Positions 43,427 to 52,836 of a DNA stretch of 64,000 bases are shown piece after piece. The DNA comes from Bacillota bacterium (GTDB taxonomy: Bacteria > Bacillota > Clostridia > Christensenellales > CAG-314). A program made the position numbers and the translations under genes. The stretch spans positions 62,001 to 126,000 of the forward strand of contig JAEWZT010000006.1 in NCBI GenBank assembly GCA_023458375.1. Reading direction: 5' to 3'. Position 1 is the stretch's first letter. Each line of letters opens with the position of its first letter. Under the pieces are notes generated by a model. It was not told where the DNA came from. It did not search any database and saw nothing but the letters and a program-made list of their open reading frames with translations.

Positions 43427-44794
43427 TTAAAATTTATGGGTAATCTCCTTAAAAATTTCGCATACGGTGGGGTGCGGAAAAACAAGGTGCTTTATTGATT
43501 CTAAATCCGTTTCCAAATCAATCAAATTGCCCGCCTGCGCGATAAATTCGCTTGCGTAGTCCCCCATCGCGTGAAAACCCAAAAGTTTGTTATTTTTCTT
43601 GTCAACTATCGCTTTGGCTATTCCCCTCATTTTCACATTTTCCGCGACATAGCGCCCCGAATACGTCAATGGAAGCTCTATTATATCTACGGCAATCCCT
43701 TTTTCAGCCGCCTGCTCTTGCGTAAGCCCCACGCTGCCCACTTCGGGAGAAGAATAAATGACGGAAGGAATAGCGTTATATTTCATCGCGTCGGCAACGC
43801 CTAAAATGTCGTTGACGGCGACCTCAGCCTCGCGCGCGGCGGCATGGGCGAGCATAATTTTTCCGTTGCAGTCGCCTACGGCATAAACGCCCGTTATATT
43901 AGTCTGCATTTTTTCGTCGGTTTTTACGTTGCCGCGCCCGAAAACTACGCCCAGTTCTTCAAGACCTATGCCTATTGCGTTGGGACGCCTGCCCACCGAA
44001 AGCAAAACTTTACCGCAATCAAGTCGGTTTTCCTGCCCGTCTTTAAAATATTTGATGTTTCCCTCCCCAACTTCAATCACTTTTGCCGACAAGATAAATT
44101 CAATTCCCTTTTCTTCCAAAGCTTTTTGCAGCGCATTGGCAATTGTTAAATCCAAGGGGTTGGCAATGCGCGGCAGCATTTCAATCACCTTAACGGGCAC
44201 GCCCGCCGCAGCGTAGTAGCTTGCCATTTCAAGCCCTATTACGCCGCCCCCCAGCACCGCAAGACTTTGGGGCAGTTCCGTTAAGTTTAAAATCTCTCTG
44301 TTTGTAAGCACAAAACCGCTTTGAAGCCCCTCTTCAACGCCTTTAATAGAAGGAATTAAAGAAACGGAGCCGGTAGCGACAATGACGTTTTTGCAAAAGT
44401 ATTCTCCTTTGCATTCTATAATAAAACCCTCTTTCTGTTTTGCCGTAATTTTTGCCCTGCCGGCAACCGTTAAGGCGCCGCTTGCCTTAACGCTTGCTTT
44501 AACGCCCAAAACAAGACGGTTCACCACTTGGTTTTTTCGCCTTATTATCGCAGCTTGGTCAATAGAGGGCTTTCCTTCTATAATTACGCCGAAGTTTTTG
44601 GCATTTTGCGCGCTTGATAATACTTTTGCGGAATAAAGCAGCGATTTGCTGGGAATACATCCCTCGTTAAGGCAAACGCCCCCCATCTCTTTTTCTTCAA
44701 AAACCACCGTTTTAAGCCCCGCGCCGCCGCTTTTTTGCGCCGCCGTATAGCCCCCCGGCCCGCCGCCAATAATTCCAACGTCAAAAATATCCAT
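43427..44794 (-). CDS. lpdA: Dihydrolipoamide dehydrogenase-like flavoprotein
   Basis: A 455-residue FAD/NAD disulfide oxidoreductase. It has the FAD-binding GIIGGGPGGYTAA, the redox-active disulfide Cys41/Cys46 (GGVCLNEGCIPSK), an NAD-binding LAVLGGGVIGLEMASYYAAAG, GVYAVGDCNGK, and the C-terminal HPTVCE with the catalytic His of the HPxxxE motif. This is the E3 type. No pyruvate, 2-oxoacid or glycine-cleavage components and no lipoyl protein lie near, so its partner complex is elsewhere or it acts alone. An AAAGGAG site precedes the ATG. Confidence 0.9.
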   Translation of the reverse strand: MDIFDVGIIGGGPGGYTAAQKSGGAGLKTVVFEEKEMGGVCLNEGCIPSKSLLYSAKVLSSAQNAKNFGVIIEGKPSIDQAAIIRRKNQVVNRLVLGVKASVKASGALTVAGRAKITAKQKEGFIIECKGEYFCKNVIVATGSVSLIPSIKGVEEGLQSGFVLTNREILNLTELPQSLAVLGGGVIGLEMASYYAAAGVPVKVIEMLPRIANPLDLTIANALQKALEEKGIEFILSAKVIEVGEGNIKYFKDGQENRLDCGKVLLSVGRRPNAIGIGLEELGVVFGRGNVKTDEKMQTNITGVYAVGDCNGKIMLAHAAAREAEVAVNDILGVADAMKYNAIPSVIYSSPEVGSVGLTQEQAAEKGIAVDIIELPLTYSGRYVAENVKMRGIAKAIVDKKNNKLLGFHAMGDYASEFIAQAGNLIDLETDLESIKHLVFPHPTVCEIFKEITHKF

Positions 44795-45227
44795 TGCAAA
44801 AATCTCCTTTAATTCGGTTAAAGTATATCACACAAAATAACGGATAGGCAATTGAACATAAGAAAAAACCAAAGGGCGCAAAGCAAGAGTAAAATTATCC
44901 TCGGGAAAGCGATTTAGGCGGCTTTTAATATCTTAACTAAGCACGGTTTCTTTGGTATGCCGCGGCAAAATTAGATAAAACAACAAATCAGATACGGTTT
45001 TAAGTATAAAACAACGCCTTGCTTTTTCAGCACCCTTTTGCTAAACTTAAACGCGTAAGTGCTATTGAGCATATTTGTAACAGCACTTAATAACGCAGAA
45101 AGTGATTGAAATTATTAAATACAAAAGTGTAAAAACAGTGAGAGTTAAAAAGACAAAAGACCGCAGAAAATGTCGGGAAATAATTTCAAAATATTGATAG
45201 TATAAGGATGCGCAGGGAGGGGCTAAT
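44795..45227. other. Non-coding gap between lpdA and the AraC gene
   Basis: Holds the divergent promoter regions. A 7-bp inverted repeat AAGTGCT/AGCACTT (about 45056-45089) is the only structure noticed; no gene recognised. Confidence 0.45.
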
Positions 45228-46103
45228 TTGGAATGGATTGAAACGATAAGCCAAGCAATAGACTATATTGAGGAAAATATGACGGAGGAGTTGACGGCGG
45301 AAAGTATTGCGAAGCGCGTCTGTTTATCGCCGTTTTATTTTCAAAAGGGATTTGCCATGCTGTGCGGCTTTACCGTAGGCGAATACATCAAACGGCGCAG
45401 ACTTGCCCTTGCGGGTATTGAGCTTGTATCAACTAAGGAAAAAGTGATTGATATCGCACTTAAATACGGCTACGATTCGCCTGACAGTTTCACAAAGGCC
45501 TTTACTCGCTTTCACGGCATTACGCCTACGGCCGTGCGCAGGGAGGGTGCGATGTTTAAATCCTTCGCGCCGTTAAAAATCAGGTTTTCATTAGACGGAG
45601 GTTACACTATGGATTATAAAATTGTTGAAAAAGAAGCTTTTACAGTTATGGGCACGTCAAGAGTATTTAAATATGATAGCGCAAAAGAGGAAATCCCTTT
45701 GTTTTGGGAGGAACACTACCGCAAGGGAAAGGGAAAAGTTGTATGCGGAAAGTATGGGATTTGTCTTGACGAAAAGGGGGGCAAAGACGGGTTTGAATAT
45801 TTAATTGCAGACGACTACGATTTAAAGGCTAAAATACCGCAAGGTTTTGTTTTAAAGACTATCCCCAAACACACTTGGGCGGTATTCGCTTGCAGGGGCG
45901 CTATGCCTCAGGCGTTGCAGGAGGTCAACGGCAACATATTTTCTCAATGGCTGCCCAACTGTAAAGATTACGAAATTGCGGCAGGCTACAACGTAGAAAT
46001 GTATACAGACGTCAGCCAATACAAAGACGGCAACCAAGACAAAAACTATTACAGTGAAATTTGGATTCCGATTAAAAGGCGTCGGACACTCAAACCCATA
46101 TAA
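45228..46103 (+). CDS. AraC-family regulator with GyrI-like effector-binding domain
   Basis: A 291-residue regulator. Residues about 1-105 hold two AraC helix-turn-helix motifs (LTAESIAKRVCLSPFYFQKGF and VIDIALKYGYDSPDSFTKAFTRFHG), and residues about 125-288 form an effector-binding domain of the AraC_E_bind/GyrI type (YKIVEKEAFTVMGTSRVF, ending YYSEIWIPIKRR). This is the layout of SoxS/Rob-like multidrug regulators. The start is TTG at 45228 with a GGGAGG 7 nt upstream. A short CCCTT/AAGGG palindrome after tandem AATACCCTTAAA units (about 46155-46180) may end the transcript. Confidence 0.9.
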   Translation: MEWIETISQAIDYIEENMTEELTAESIAKRVCLSPFYFQKGFAMLCGFTVGEYIKRRRLALAGIELVSTKEKVIDIALKYGYDSPDSFTKAFTRFHGITPTAVRREGAMFKSFAPLKIRFSLDGGYTMDYKIVEKEAFTVMGTSRVFKYDSAKEEIPLFWEEHYRKGKGKVVCGKYGICLDEKGGKDGFEYLIADDYDLKAKIPQGFVLKTIPKHTWAVFACRGAMPQALQEVNGNIFSQWLPNCKDYEIAAGYNVEMYTDVSQYKDGNQDKNYYSEIWIPIKRRRTLKPI

Positions 46104-46233
46104 CCAGTGATTTTGAGAAAGAAGAAATTAAAAAAGTTAGTAAAGCGAAAAAATACCCTTAAAAATACCCTTAAAAAGGGACGCGAGGCGCTGTAATTGA
46201 TTTTAACACCGCCTTTTTTGACCTAAGAAAAAT

Positions 46234-46276
46234 GAAAAAAGGCTCTTAACCGCTTAAAACAGCCTTTAAGAGCCTT
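46234..46276 (-). terminator. Terminator of the tRNA-Pro gene
   Basis: On the minus strand AAGGCTCTTAA and TTAAGAGCCTT form an 11-bp stem (46266-46276 with 46239-46249), followed by six T residues, just past the 3' end of the tRNA. Confidence 0.85.
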
Positions 46277-46288
46277 AAACAAGGGCTT

Positions 46289-46365
46289 TGGTCGAGGCGA
46301 CAAGATTTGAACTTGCGACCTCATGGTCCCGAACCATGCGCGCTACCAAACTGCGCTACGCCTCG
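46289..46365 (-). tRNA. tRNA-Pro, anticodon CGG
   Basis: The minus strand folds as a complete cloverleaf: acceptor CGAGGCG/CGCCTCG, D-stem GCGC/GCGC, anticodon stem CATGG/CCATG with loop TTCGGGA (anticodon CGG), T-arm GCAAG-TTCAAAT-CTTGT, discriminator A, and a genome-encoded CCA (46289-46291). The body resembles other bacterial proline tRNAs (AGGTC variable region). Confidence 0.95.
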
Positions 46366-46522
46366 ACGTTTATATCCTTACATTATTATAATACCGTTTA
46401 CCCCCCTATGCTCAAAACTGCTCCATATTTATAAAGCAAAACCCTCAAAACTGTCTTTTTGGATAATTTGCCCTGTCATTTGCGCAAAGAAAGATTTTAT
46501 TAAAGTGCGCTGCAAGGTTTTA

Positions 46523-46552
46523 ATTATATCACAGTATCAAACGCATTGTCAA
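46523..46552 (-). promoter_or_regulatory. Promoter of the tRNA-Pro gene
   Basis: TTGACA (46547-46552), an 18-nt spacer and TATAAT (46523-46528) on the minus strand, about 150 nt upstream of the tRNA 5' end. Confidence 0.7.
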
Positions 46553-46907
46553 AAGTTTTAATCGCCGCGCCCGCAGAAATTGCCGCTTAGCAAGACGGCT
46601 TTTATTTAGTTTATATATGCAAAAACTTTTCTTTTGCGCGTTAATTATCAAAGCAGAATTAAAGCGGTCTTCCTCTGCCAGCATTATTCTTGAAATAGCC
46701 CAAAATGTTTTAAGGCGCGAAAAAAAACAGAACGCTTACCGTTCAAAATACGAATTTTTTTAGACTGTCATTCTTGTATAAGTTTTTTATTTCATTAGTT
46801 GTTTTAAATATTTTTATTCTAAAAAACGCTTTTTAAAGAGTTTACGGGCAAAACAATCTTGTATTAAAAGTAAAATTTGAGGGCATGCTCAAATGGGCGG
46901 AAAATGC

Positions 46908-46936
46908 TTGAAAAAAGAGGTTTGCTGTGTTATACT
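46908..46936 (+). promoter_or_regulatory. Promoter of the riboswitch-ATPase transcript
   Basis: TTGAAA (46908-46913), a 17-nt spacer and TATACT (46931-46936), placing the transcription start just before the riboswitch. The gap from 46553 to 46900 shows no gene. Confidence 0.75.
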
Positions 46937-46939
46937 TTT

Positions 46940-47078
46940 TTGCGAGGGAGTAACTCCGCGCATTTTAAACAATGCGCGTGGCAAGTCAACATCCTGTCGG
47001 GCAAAAAAAGTCCGATTGGTTTGTCAATAAAGAGTGAGACTCATATATTCTGCATTTGAGTATATGGGTCTTTTTTTT
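46940..47078 (+). promoter_or_regulatory. Manganese-sensing yybP-ykoY riboswitch with terminator
   Basis: The leader contains the yybP-ykoY hallmarks: AGGGAGTAAC at the 5' side, a first leg CGCGCATT/AATGCGCG, the junction GGCAAGTCAACATC, a second leg TCGG/CCGA, then GGTTTGTCAATAAAG and the 3' element GTGAGAC. The last element overlaps an intrinsic terminator: 11-bp arms at 47037-47047 and 47061-47071, then T8 (47071-47078). In this class Mn2+ binding prevents terminator formation and turns the gene on. The downstream gene is a P-type ATPase, as for L. lactis yoaB. Confidence 0.85.
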
Positions 47079-47109
47079 AGGCATCAACATTACTTTACAA
47101 GGAGAAAAT

Positions 47110-49818
47110 ATGAAAGAGTATTTGCATTCAATTGAGCAGACTTTTGAAAAAACCGCCTCTACGCCCGACGGCTTAACTTCGCAGGAAGTTTTAAAGCGGC
47201 AGGAGTCAAGCGGCAAGAATAAGCTCAGAGAAGCGAAAAAAGATTCCTTTTTTAAGCGTTTTTTTAAACAGCTTGCCGACCCGATGATTATAATTCTGCT
47301 CGTTGCCGCCGTCATTTCGGCGGCTACCTCAATTTACGAGGGTTTGCATGCGGGCGAGGGTTTTGTATTTCCCAGCGAATCGCTGATAATTTTAATCGTC
47401 GTTTTGCTTAACTCCACGCTGGGCGTCATTCAGGAAAGCAAGGCGGAAAAAGCCGTTGAGGCGCTTCAAGAAATCTCCGCCACCACAAGCAAGGTTTTGC
47501 GCGACGGAAAAATTACCGTTATCCGCTCGGAAGACCTTGTGGTGGGCGACATAATTGTACTTGAAGCGGGGGACGCAATTCCTGCGGACGCAAGAATAAT
47601 TGAATGCGTCAGCATGAAGGTAGAAGAGTCGGCGCTGACGGGCGAAAGCGTTCCCGTTACCAAAACGACGGACGCCTTAAATTTAAACGGTCAAAAGGAT
47701 ATTTCACTGGGCGACCGCAAGAATATGGTTTATATGGGAAGCACCCTTGTTTACGGCAGAGGCAAAGCCGTTATTTGCGCTATCGGCATGGACACCGAAA
47801 TGGGCAAAATCGCAGACGCCTTAGAAAAAGCCGAAGAGGGGAAAACCCCCTTGCAAATGAAACTTTCGCAGCTTTCAAAGATATTAACTTACTTAGTTTT
47901 AGGAATTTCCGTATTTATCTTTTTGTTCTCAATAGTCAGAAATTGGATTATGGCACAGCCCATTAACGGACCTTTTGTGCTAAATACCTTTATGATAGCG
48001 GTATCACTGGCAGTTGCCGCCATACCCGAAGGGCTTGTTGCCGTTGTAACCATAGTGCTTTCAATAGGCGTTACAAACATGAGCAAACGCAACGCCATAA
48101 TCCGCAAGCTTACCGCCGTAGAAACGCTTGGCTGCGCCCAAATAATTTGTTCGGACAAAACGGGCACGCTGACACAAAACAAGATGACGGTCGTTGACAA
48201 AAGCGGCGAAGACGTAACGTTGTTAGCCAAAGCTATGGCGCTTTGCAGCGACGCCTATTTGGACGAAAACAACAAAGCGACGGGCGAACCCACCGAGTGC
48301 GCGCTTGTAAACTACGCGGTAACGCTTGGCCTGCGTAAGCACGAGCTTGAAAAAATTACCCCCCGCGTTGCCGAAGCGCCCTTTGATTCTATGCGCAAAA
48401 TGATGTCTACCGTCCACCAAACGGAAAAGGGCTTTATTCAATATACCAAAGGCGCGCCCGACGAAGTGCTTAAAAAATGCACCAGCGCATTAATAGGCGG
48501 CAAGGAAGTTCCTCTTACGGAAGCAATTAAAAATGATATATTGGCAGAAAACAAGCGTATGGCGGACAAAGCTTTGCGCGTTTTAGGCGCCGCATATAAA
48601 ACATATTCGCAAAAACCCTCTTCAAACGAACCGCAAGCGCTTGAATACGATTTGTGCTATATCGGTTTAGAGGGCATGATTGACCCCGTGCGCCCCGAAG
48701 TAATAGGCGCGATAAAAGAATGCAGAACAGCGGGGATACGCCCCATAATGATTACGGGCGACCACCGCGACACGGCAATAGCAATAGCGCTTCAACTGGG
48801 AATCATTTCAAGCGAAGAAGAAACCATTACAGGCATGCAGCTAGACGATATAAGCGACGAACAGTTGAAGGTGGACATCGTTAAATATTCCGTTTACGCA
48901 AGGGTTCAGCCCGAACATAAAGTGCGCATAGTCAACGCCTGGAAAGCGCAGGACAAAGTAGTCGCCATGACGGGCGACGGCGTAAACGACGCCCCCAGCA
49001 TTAAAAGCGCCGATATCGGAGTGGGCATGGGCATTACTGGCACCGACGTGACGAAAAACGTGGCGGATATGGTGCTTGCCGACGATAATTTCGCAACGAT
49101 AGTTTCGGCGATAGGCGAAGGCAGGCGCATTTACGACAACATAAGAAAGGCGATACAATTTCTGCTTGCAAGCAACTTATCGGAAGTTTTAAGCATTTTC
49201 GCGGCGACGGTTTTGGGCTTTACCATTTTAAAACCCGTGCATTTGCTTTGGATTAACTTAATTACCGACAGTCTGCCCGCTTTGGCTTTGGGCGTAGAAG
49301 AACCGGAAATTGACATTATGAACCGCAAACCGCGCGAAGCAAGAGAAGGCGTTTTTGCCAACGGCGTGGGCTTTGACTGTTTGTGGCAGGGCGTAATGGT
49401 TACCGTTTTGACGCTTTTAGCTTTCTTTATAGGCGAAAAAATACAAAACGGCGCGTGGGCGATAGCCGACAGCACCGACGGTATGACAATGGCGTTTTTA
49501 ACGCTTTCTATGGCGGAGATATTCCACTCGTTCAATATGCGCAGCAGAAGAAAGAGCATATTCAGCCTCAAAAAGCAAAACTGGTTTTTAATCGGCGCGG
49601 CTGCGCTGGCGTTAGGGCTTACCACAATGGTAATCTACGTTGACTTTTTGTCGCTAGCCTTCGGTTTCGTGTCGGAAACGGGCGCGCCCATTCACATAAG
49701 CGTGCTTGAATACGCCGTAGCTATGGCGCTTGCCTTTGCGGTAATACCCATTACGGAAATCGTTAAAATGTTTCAGCGCGCTGCCGACAAAAAGTTCCAG
49801 CTAAAATCGTTGAGCTAA
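47110..49818 (+). CDS. P-type cation ATPase (Ca2+/Mn2+ exporter type)
   Basis: A 902-residue P2-type ATPase. It has the TGES actuator motif, AAIPEGLVAVVTIVLSIG in helix M4, phosphorylated Asp349 in CSDKTGTLTQNKM, KGAPDEVL in the nucleotide domain, MITGDHRDTA, and MTGDGVNDAPSIKSADIGVGMG. Helix M5 (SNLSEVLSIF) and M6 (LLWINLITDSLPALALG) carry the acidic and Asn ligands of calcium pumps. Because a manganese riboswitch controls it, manganese efflux is the likely task, with calcium as a second substrate. The ATG at 47110 follows AAGGAG. Monocistronic with a terminator. Confidence 0.92.
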   Translation: MKEYLHSIEQTFEKTASTPDGLTSQEVLKRQESSGKNKLREAKKDSFFKRFFKQLADPMIIILLVAAVISAATSIYEGLHAGEGFVFPSESLIILIVVLLNSTLGVIQESKAEKAVEALQEISATTSKVLRDGKITVIRSEDLVVGDIIVLEAGDAIPADARIIECVSMKVEESALTGESVPVTKTTDALNLNGQKDISLGDRKNMVYMGSTLVYGRGKAVICAIGMDTEMGKIADALEKAEEGKTPLQMKLSQLSKILTYLVLGISVFIFLFSIVRNWIMAQPINGPFVLNTFMIAVSLAVAAIPEGLVAVVTIVLSIGVTNMSKRNAIIRKLTAVETLGCAQIICSDKTGTLTQNKMTVVDKSGEDVTLLAKAMALCSDAYLDENNKATGEPTECALVNYAVTLGLRKHELEKITPRVAEAPFDSMRKMMSTVHQTEKGFIQYTKGAPDEVLKKCTSALIGGKEVPLTEAIKNDILAENKRMADKALRVLGAAYKTYSQKPSSNEPQALEYDLCYIGLEGMIDPVRPEVIGAIKECRTAGIRPIMITGDHRDTAIAIALQLGIISSEEETITGMQLDDISDEQLKVDIVKYSVYARVQPEHKVRIVNAWKAQDKVVAMTGDGVNDAPSIKSADIGVGMGITGTDVTKNVADMVLADDNFATIVSAIGEGRRIYDNIRKAIQFLLASNLSEVLSIFAATVLGFTILKPVHLLWINLITDSLPALALGVEEPEIDIMNRKPREAREGVFANGVGFDCLWQGVMVTVLTLLAFFIGEKIQNGAWAIADSTDGMTMAFLTLSMAEIFHSFNMRSRRKSIFSLKKQNWFLIGAAALALGLTTMVIYVDFLSLAFGFVSETGAPIHISVLEYAVAMALAFAVIPITEIVKMFQRAADKKFQLKSLS

Positions 49819-49858
49819 GACCCGCCAAAGAATTATTAAAGTAAATTAACAAACAAAA

Positions 49859-49897
49859 TAAAAGCCGCGGCTAAACGCTTGCGGCTTTATTTTTTAT
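49859..49897 (+). terminator. Terminator after the P-type ATPase gene
   Basis: AAAGCCGC (49861-49868) pairs with GCGGCTTT (49881-49888), followed by a run of T residues (49890-49895). The following 49898-50118 shows no gene. Confidence 0.8.
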
Positions 49898-50118
49898 AGT
49901 TGAGTTTGCTTAAAGCGTAATAAACCGAGATTGACTTTTATCTGTTTTTTTTACGAAAAGATTGTCTTGTAATCTTTTACCCTTTGGTTTTTCCGCCTGT
50001 TTTTTACGCATACTGTTTTTCTAAAATACGTTTCTTTTTGCCGCTACCGCCAAATGAAAGTGCGACAGCGATGCTTCTTTTTTCTATTTTCTTGCAATAA
50101 AAATATAAGCGTAACCGT

Positions 50119-50150
50119 TTGACAAAGCGGCGGTAAAACTATACTATAAT
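50119..50150 (+). promoter_or_regulatory. Probable fhs promoter
   Basis: A perfect TTGACA (50119-50124) is followed by overlapping TATACT (50140-50145, 15-nt spacer) and TATAAT (50145-50150, 20-nt spacer). Neither spacing is ideal, so which -10 is used is uncertain. Confidence 0.5.
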
Positions 50151-50204
50151 GCTGTTCGCAAAAAAGACAAAACCAACATAGAGTAAACGGAAGAGAAGAA
50201 AATT

Positions 50205-51863
50205 ATGTTTAATGATTTAGAAATAGCCCACTCCGTAACGCCAAAACCCATAGCAGAAATTGCCGCAAAGCTGGGCATTTCAGCGGGGGAAGTTGAGCCT
50301 TACGGCGCAAACAAAGCCAAAATAAACGTCAAAAACCTAAACCCCAAGGGTAATTTGATTCTCGTTACCGCTATTAACCCTACGGGAAGCGGGGAAGGGA
50401 AAACGACGGTTTCCATAGGGCTTGCCGACGCCCTTAACAGAATAGGCAAAAAAACCTGCCTCGCTTTGCGCGAACCTTCATTAGGACCCGTTTTTGGAGT
50501 CAAAGGCGGAGCGGCTGGGGGCGGCTGGGCGCAAGTTATACCTATGGAAGACATAAACTTGCACTTTACGGGGGACATTCACGCCGTTACGGCGGCAAAC
50601 AACCTGTTAAGCGCAATAATTGACAACAGTATTTACCAAGACAACAAGCTTAATATCAACCCCAAACGCGTGGTATGGAACCGCTGCGTTGACCTTAACG
50701 ACAGGGCGCTAAGAAAAGTTGTGGTGGGGCTTGGCGGAACAACGGACGGTGTTGTCCGCGAGGAAAACTTTAACATTTCCGCCGCAAGCGAAGTTATGGC
50801 GATTTTATGCCTTTCAAACGACTTAAAGGAACTCAAAGAAAAACTGGGCGACATTGTCGCGGCATATACCTATGACGGCAAACCCGTAACGGCGCGCGAT
50901 TTACAAGCGCACGAGGCAATGGCGATTTTGCTTAAAGACGCGGTTAAGCCCAATTTGGTGCAGACCTTAGAAGGCAACCCCGCTCTGATACACGGAGGAC
51001 CTTTCGCAAATATCGCGCACGGCTGCAACACCCTGCTCGCCACCAAAACGGCTTTAACTTACGCCGATTATTGCGTAACGGAAGCGGGTTTCGGCGCCGA
51101 CTTGGGCGCGGAAAAGTTTATTGACGTTAAGTGCCGCCTTTCGGGGCTTTCGCCCAAATGCGCCGTAATTGTAGCTACCGTGAGGGCGCTAAAACTTCAC
51201 GGCGGCGCCGACAAAAAGAATTTGACGGCGGAGAATTTGGAAGCGCTGCAAAAAGGCTTGCCCAATTTGGAAAAACACATTAAGAATATGGCGGAAGTTT
51301 TCCGTCTTAAATGCGTAGTGGCAATCAACTGCTTTGCAAGCGACACCAAGGAAGAGCTTGACTTAATAAAAAACGCATGCGACGCATTAAACGTGCCCGT
51401 TGCCTTTTGTGAAGTTTGGGCAAAAGGAGGCAAGGGCGGAGAAGACCTTGCCCGCAAGGTGGCAGCTATTGCGGAAAGCGCCGATGCACCCGTCCGATAT
51501 GTTTATCCGCTCAACTTGCCCATTGAAGAAAAAATAAACGCCGTCGCTAAAAGCGTTTACGGCGCGGAAGGCGCTGAGCTTTCAGTAAAGGCAAAGCAGG
51601 ATATAAAGGAAATTACCCGTTACGGCTACGGCGGTTTGCCCATTATCATAGCTAAAACGCAGTATTCCCTTTCCGACAATGCAAACAAGCTTGGCGCGCC
51701 CAAAAACTTTATAATCAACGTCCGCGAGGTGCAACTGCGCGCCGGCGCGGGCTTTGTTGTAGCAATCGCAGGCGATATTATGCTTATGCCGGGGCTTCCA
51801 AAAACCCCCGCCTCCGCTGCCATGACCATTTCCGCCGACGGCGTCATAGAAGGGCTGTTTTAA
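50205..51863 (+). CDS. fhs: Formate-tetrahydrofolate ligase
   Basis: Fhs makes 10-formyltetrahydrofolate from formate, tetrahydrofolate and ATP, feeding purine synthesis and one-carbon metabolism, and the Wood-Ljungdahl pathway in acetogens. The 552-residue protein shows the signature INPTGSGEGKTTVSIGLADAL with its P-loop at about residues 60-70, FGVKGGAAGGGWAQVIPMEDINLHFTGD read in pieces, and the C-terminal AGAGFVVAIAGDIMLMPGLPKTP. No other Wood-Ljungdahl genes are in the window, so ordinary one-carbon supply is the safer reading. Monocistronic with a strong terminator. Confidence 0.97.
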   Translation: MFNDLEIAHSVTPKPIAEIAAKLGISAGEVEPYGANKAKINVKNLNPKGNLILVTAINPTGSGEGKTTVSIGLADALNRIGKKTCLALREPSLGPVFGVKGGAAGGGWAQVIPMEDINLHFTGDIHAVTAANNLLSAIIDNSIYQDNKLNINPKRVVWNRCVDLNDRALRKVVVGLGGTTDGVVREENFNISAASEVMAILCLSNDLKELKEKLGDIVAAYTYDGKPVTARDLQAHEAMAILLKDAVKPNLVQTLEGNPALIHGGPFANIAHGCNTLLATKTALTYADYCVTEAGFGADLGAEKFIDVKCRLSGLSPKCAVIVATVRALKLHGGADKKNLTAENLEALQKGLPNLEKHIKNMAEVFRLKCVVAINCFASDTKEELDLIKNACDALNVPVAFCEVWAKGGKGGEDLARKVAAIAESADAPVRYVYPLNLPIEEKINAVAKSVYGAEGAELSVKAKQDIKEITRYGYGGLPIIIAKTQYSLSDNANKLGAPKNFIINVREVQLRAGAGFVVAIAGDIMLMPGLPKTPASAAMTISADGVIEGLF

Positions 51864-51892
51864 TATCAATTAAACACAACATAAAAACACAT

Positions 51893-51920
51893 AAAAGCCG
51901 CCATTACAGCGGCTTTTTTT
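51893..51920 (+). terminator. fhs terminator
   Basis: AAAAGCCGC (51893-51901) and GCGGCTTTT (51909-51917) around a 7-nt loop, continuing as a run of T residues to 51920. Confidence 0.88.
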
Positions 51921-51950
51921 GATTTAAAAAAATGCATTAAACTGCATCTG

Positions 51951-52238
51951 ATGCCTGCAATAAAGCAACGCTATATTACTCTTATATTTTCAATTGCAGA
52001 TTTCTTTCAACATTCAAAGATTAAATCTAAATTAAGCGTGCAAATATTACGCCATACATTCATTATAAGGCGCAACAAAGCAAACATACCGGCAAATGCA
52101 GTGCAAAAATGGGCAGGACATGCAAGCGTTAAAATGACCTTAAAAACCTATACACACGTTAATAAAGAGTTTGAAGAGAAAAATACTAAGCAATTTGACA
52201 CTTATTCTGACACTTATTCTGACACTCATAAAAACTAA
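51951..52238 (+). pseudogene. Truncated tyrosine recombinase (integrase remnant)
   Basis: The 95-residue product keeps only the last part of a phage-type integrase: ILRHTF (catalytic Arg and His), VQKWAGHASVKMTLKTYTHV (second His and the nucleophile Tyr). The N-terminal DNA-binding domains, the first catalytic Arg and the Lys region are missing. The C-terminus ends in a 12-bp tandem repeat (GACACTTATTCT, 52197-52220, with a third partial copy). It points at the 3' end of the tmRNA gene 86 nt downstream, a common integration site, and so looks like the scar of an excised or decayed element. Confidence 0.8.
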
Positions 52239-52323
52239 AACAAAAATAAATAAGGGGTTTTTAACCTTAAAAAAGACAAAAACCCATTATTTTAAGCCCT
52301 AAAAGCCGCCATTTTGGCTAATT

Positions 52324-52695
52324 TGGCGGAGGTGGCGAGACTTGCACTCGCGTACCGCTGCGTAACCGACAGATTTTCTCCGTGCGCAGCCTAGTTTCTT
52401 TTTATGTCCCCTTTAAAAGCTAGTAGGCAAGCTTTAAAAAGGGTAATATGTTCTTTGGCGGCACGCCCTTACATAGTGGGGGCGCTGCCCCTTTACCGCT
52501 TATAATGACGCTCTTGCCCCCGCTAAACGGTAAGCGGGGAAGAACGGGCGGCTAATTAAGCCGCAACTGCCAATCTGGTTGATTGGGTGCTAAAATTTTC
52601 GTTAGCGTTTAATTTGTTTGCCGTTTTTTACGAAGCACGGCGCTTCGGCACGCTTATCAGCCCTTTACCACAACGGGCGAATCTATAACACCCCC
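52324..52695 (-). ncRNA. ssrA: Transfer-messenger RNA (tmRNA)
   Basis: A one-piece tmRNA of 372 nt. The 5' end GGGGGTG pairs with CACCTCC at the 3' end, which is followed by G and an encoded CCA (52324-52326). The T-arm is recognisable in GAGTGCAAGTCTC, and GATTCG near the 5' end corresponds to the conserved D-loop region. The resume codon GCA (52619-52621) opens a tag of 21 residues beginning ANKLNANENF and ending RLAVAA, followed by TAA (52556-52558). The AVAA end is a normal protease signal. tmRNA rescues stalled ribosomes with SmpB. Confidence 0.95.
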
Positions 52696-52737
52696 GCGAT
52701 TATCAAAACCCGTTAAATGCAGTTTTAACGGTTCTTT

Positions 52738-52766
52738 ATTATAGTATATTTACCCTTTTCCGTCAA
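52738..52766 (-). promoter_or_regulatory. ssrA promoter
   Basis: TTGACG (52761-52766), a 17-nt spacer and TATAAT (52738-52743) on the minus strand. The roughly 36-nt precursor leader contains a perfect 8-bp hairpin CCGTTAAA/TTTAACGG (52710-52731). Confidence 0.85.
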
Positions 52767-52836
52767 GCGTTATAGTTTACATCAAACTCACCCAAAGAAA
52801 ACTCTTTTTGTGTTATAATGAAATAGGGGTTACAAA

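Noticed and set aside
51951..52238. A functional integrase
   Set aside because: Only the last third of the catalytic domain remains; the first catalytic arginine and DNA-binding domains are missing.
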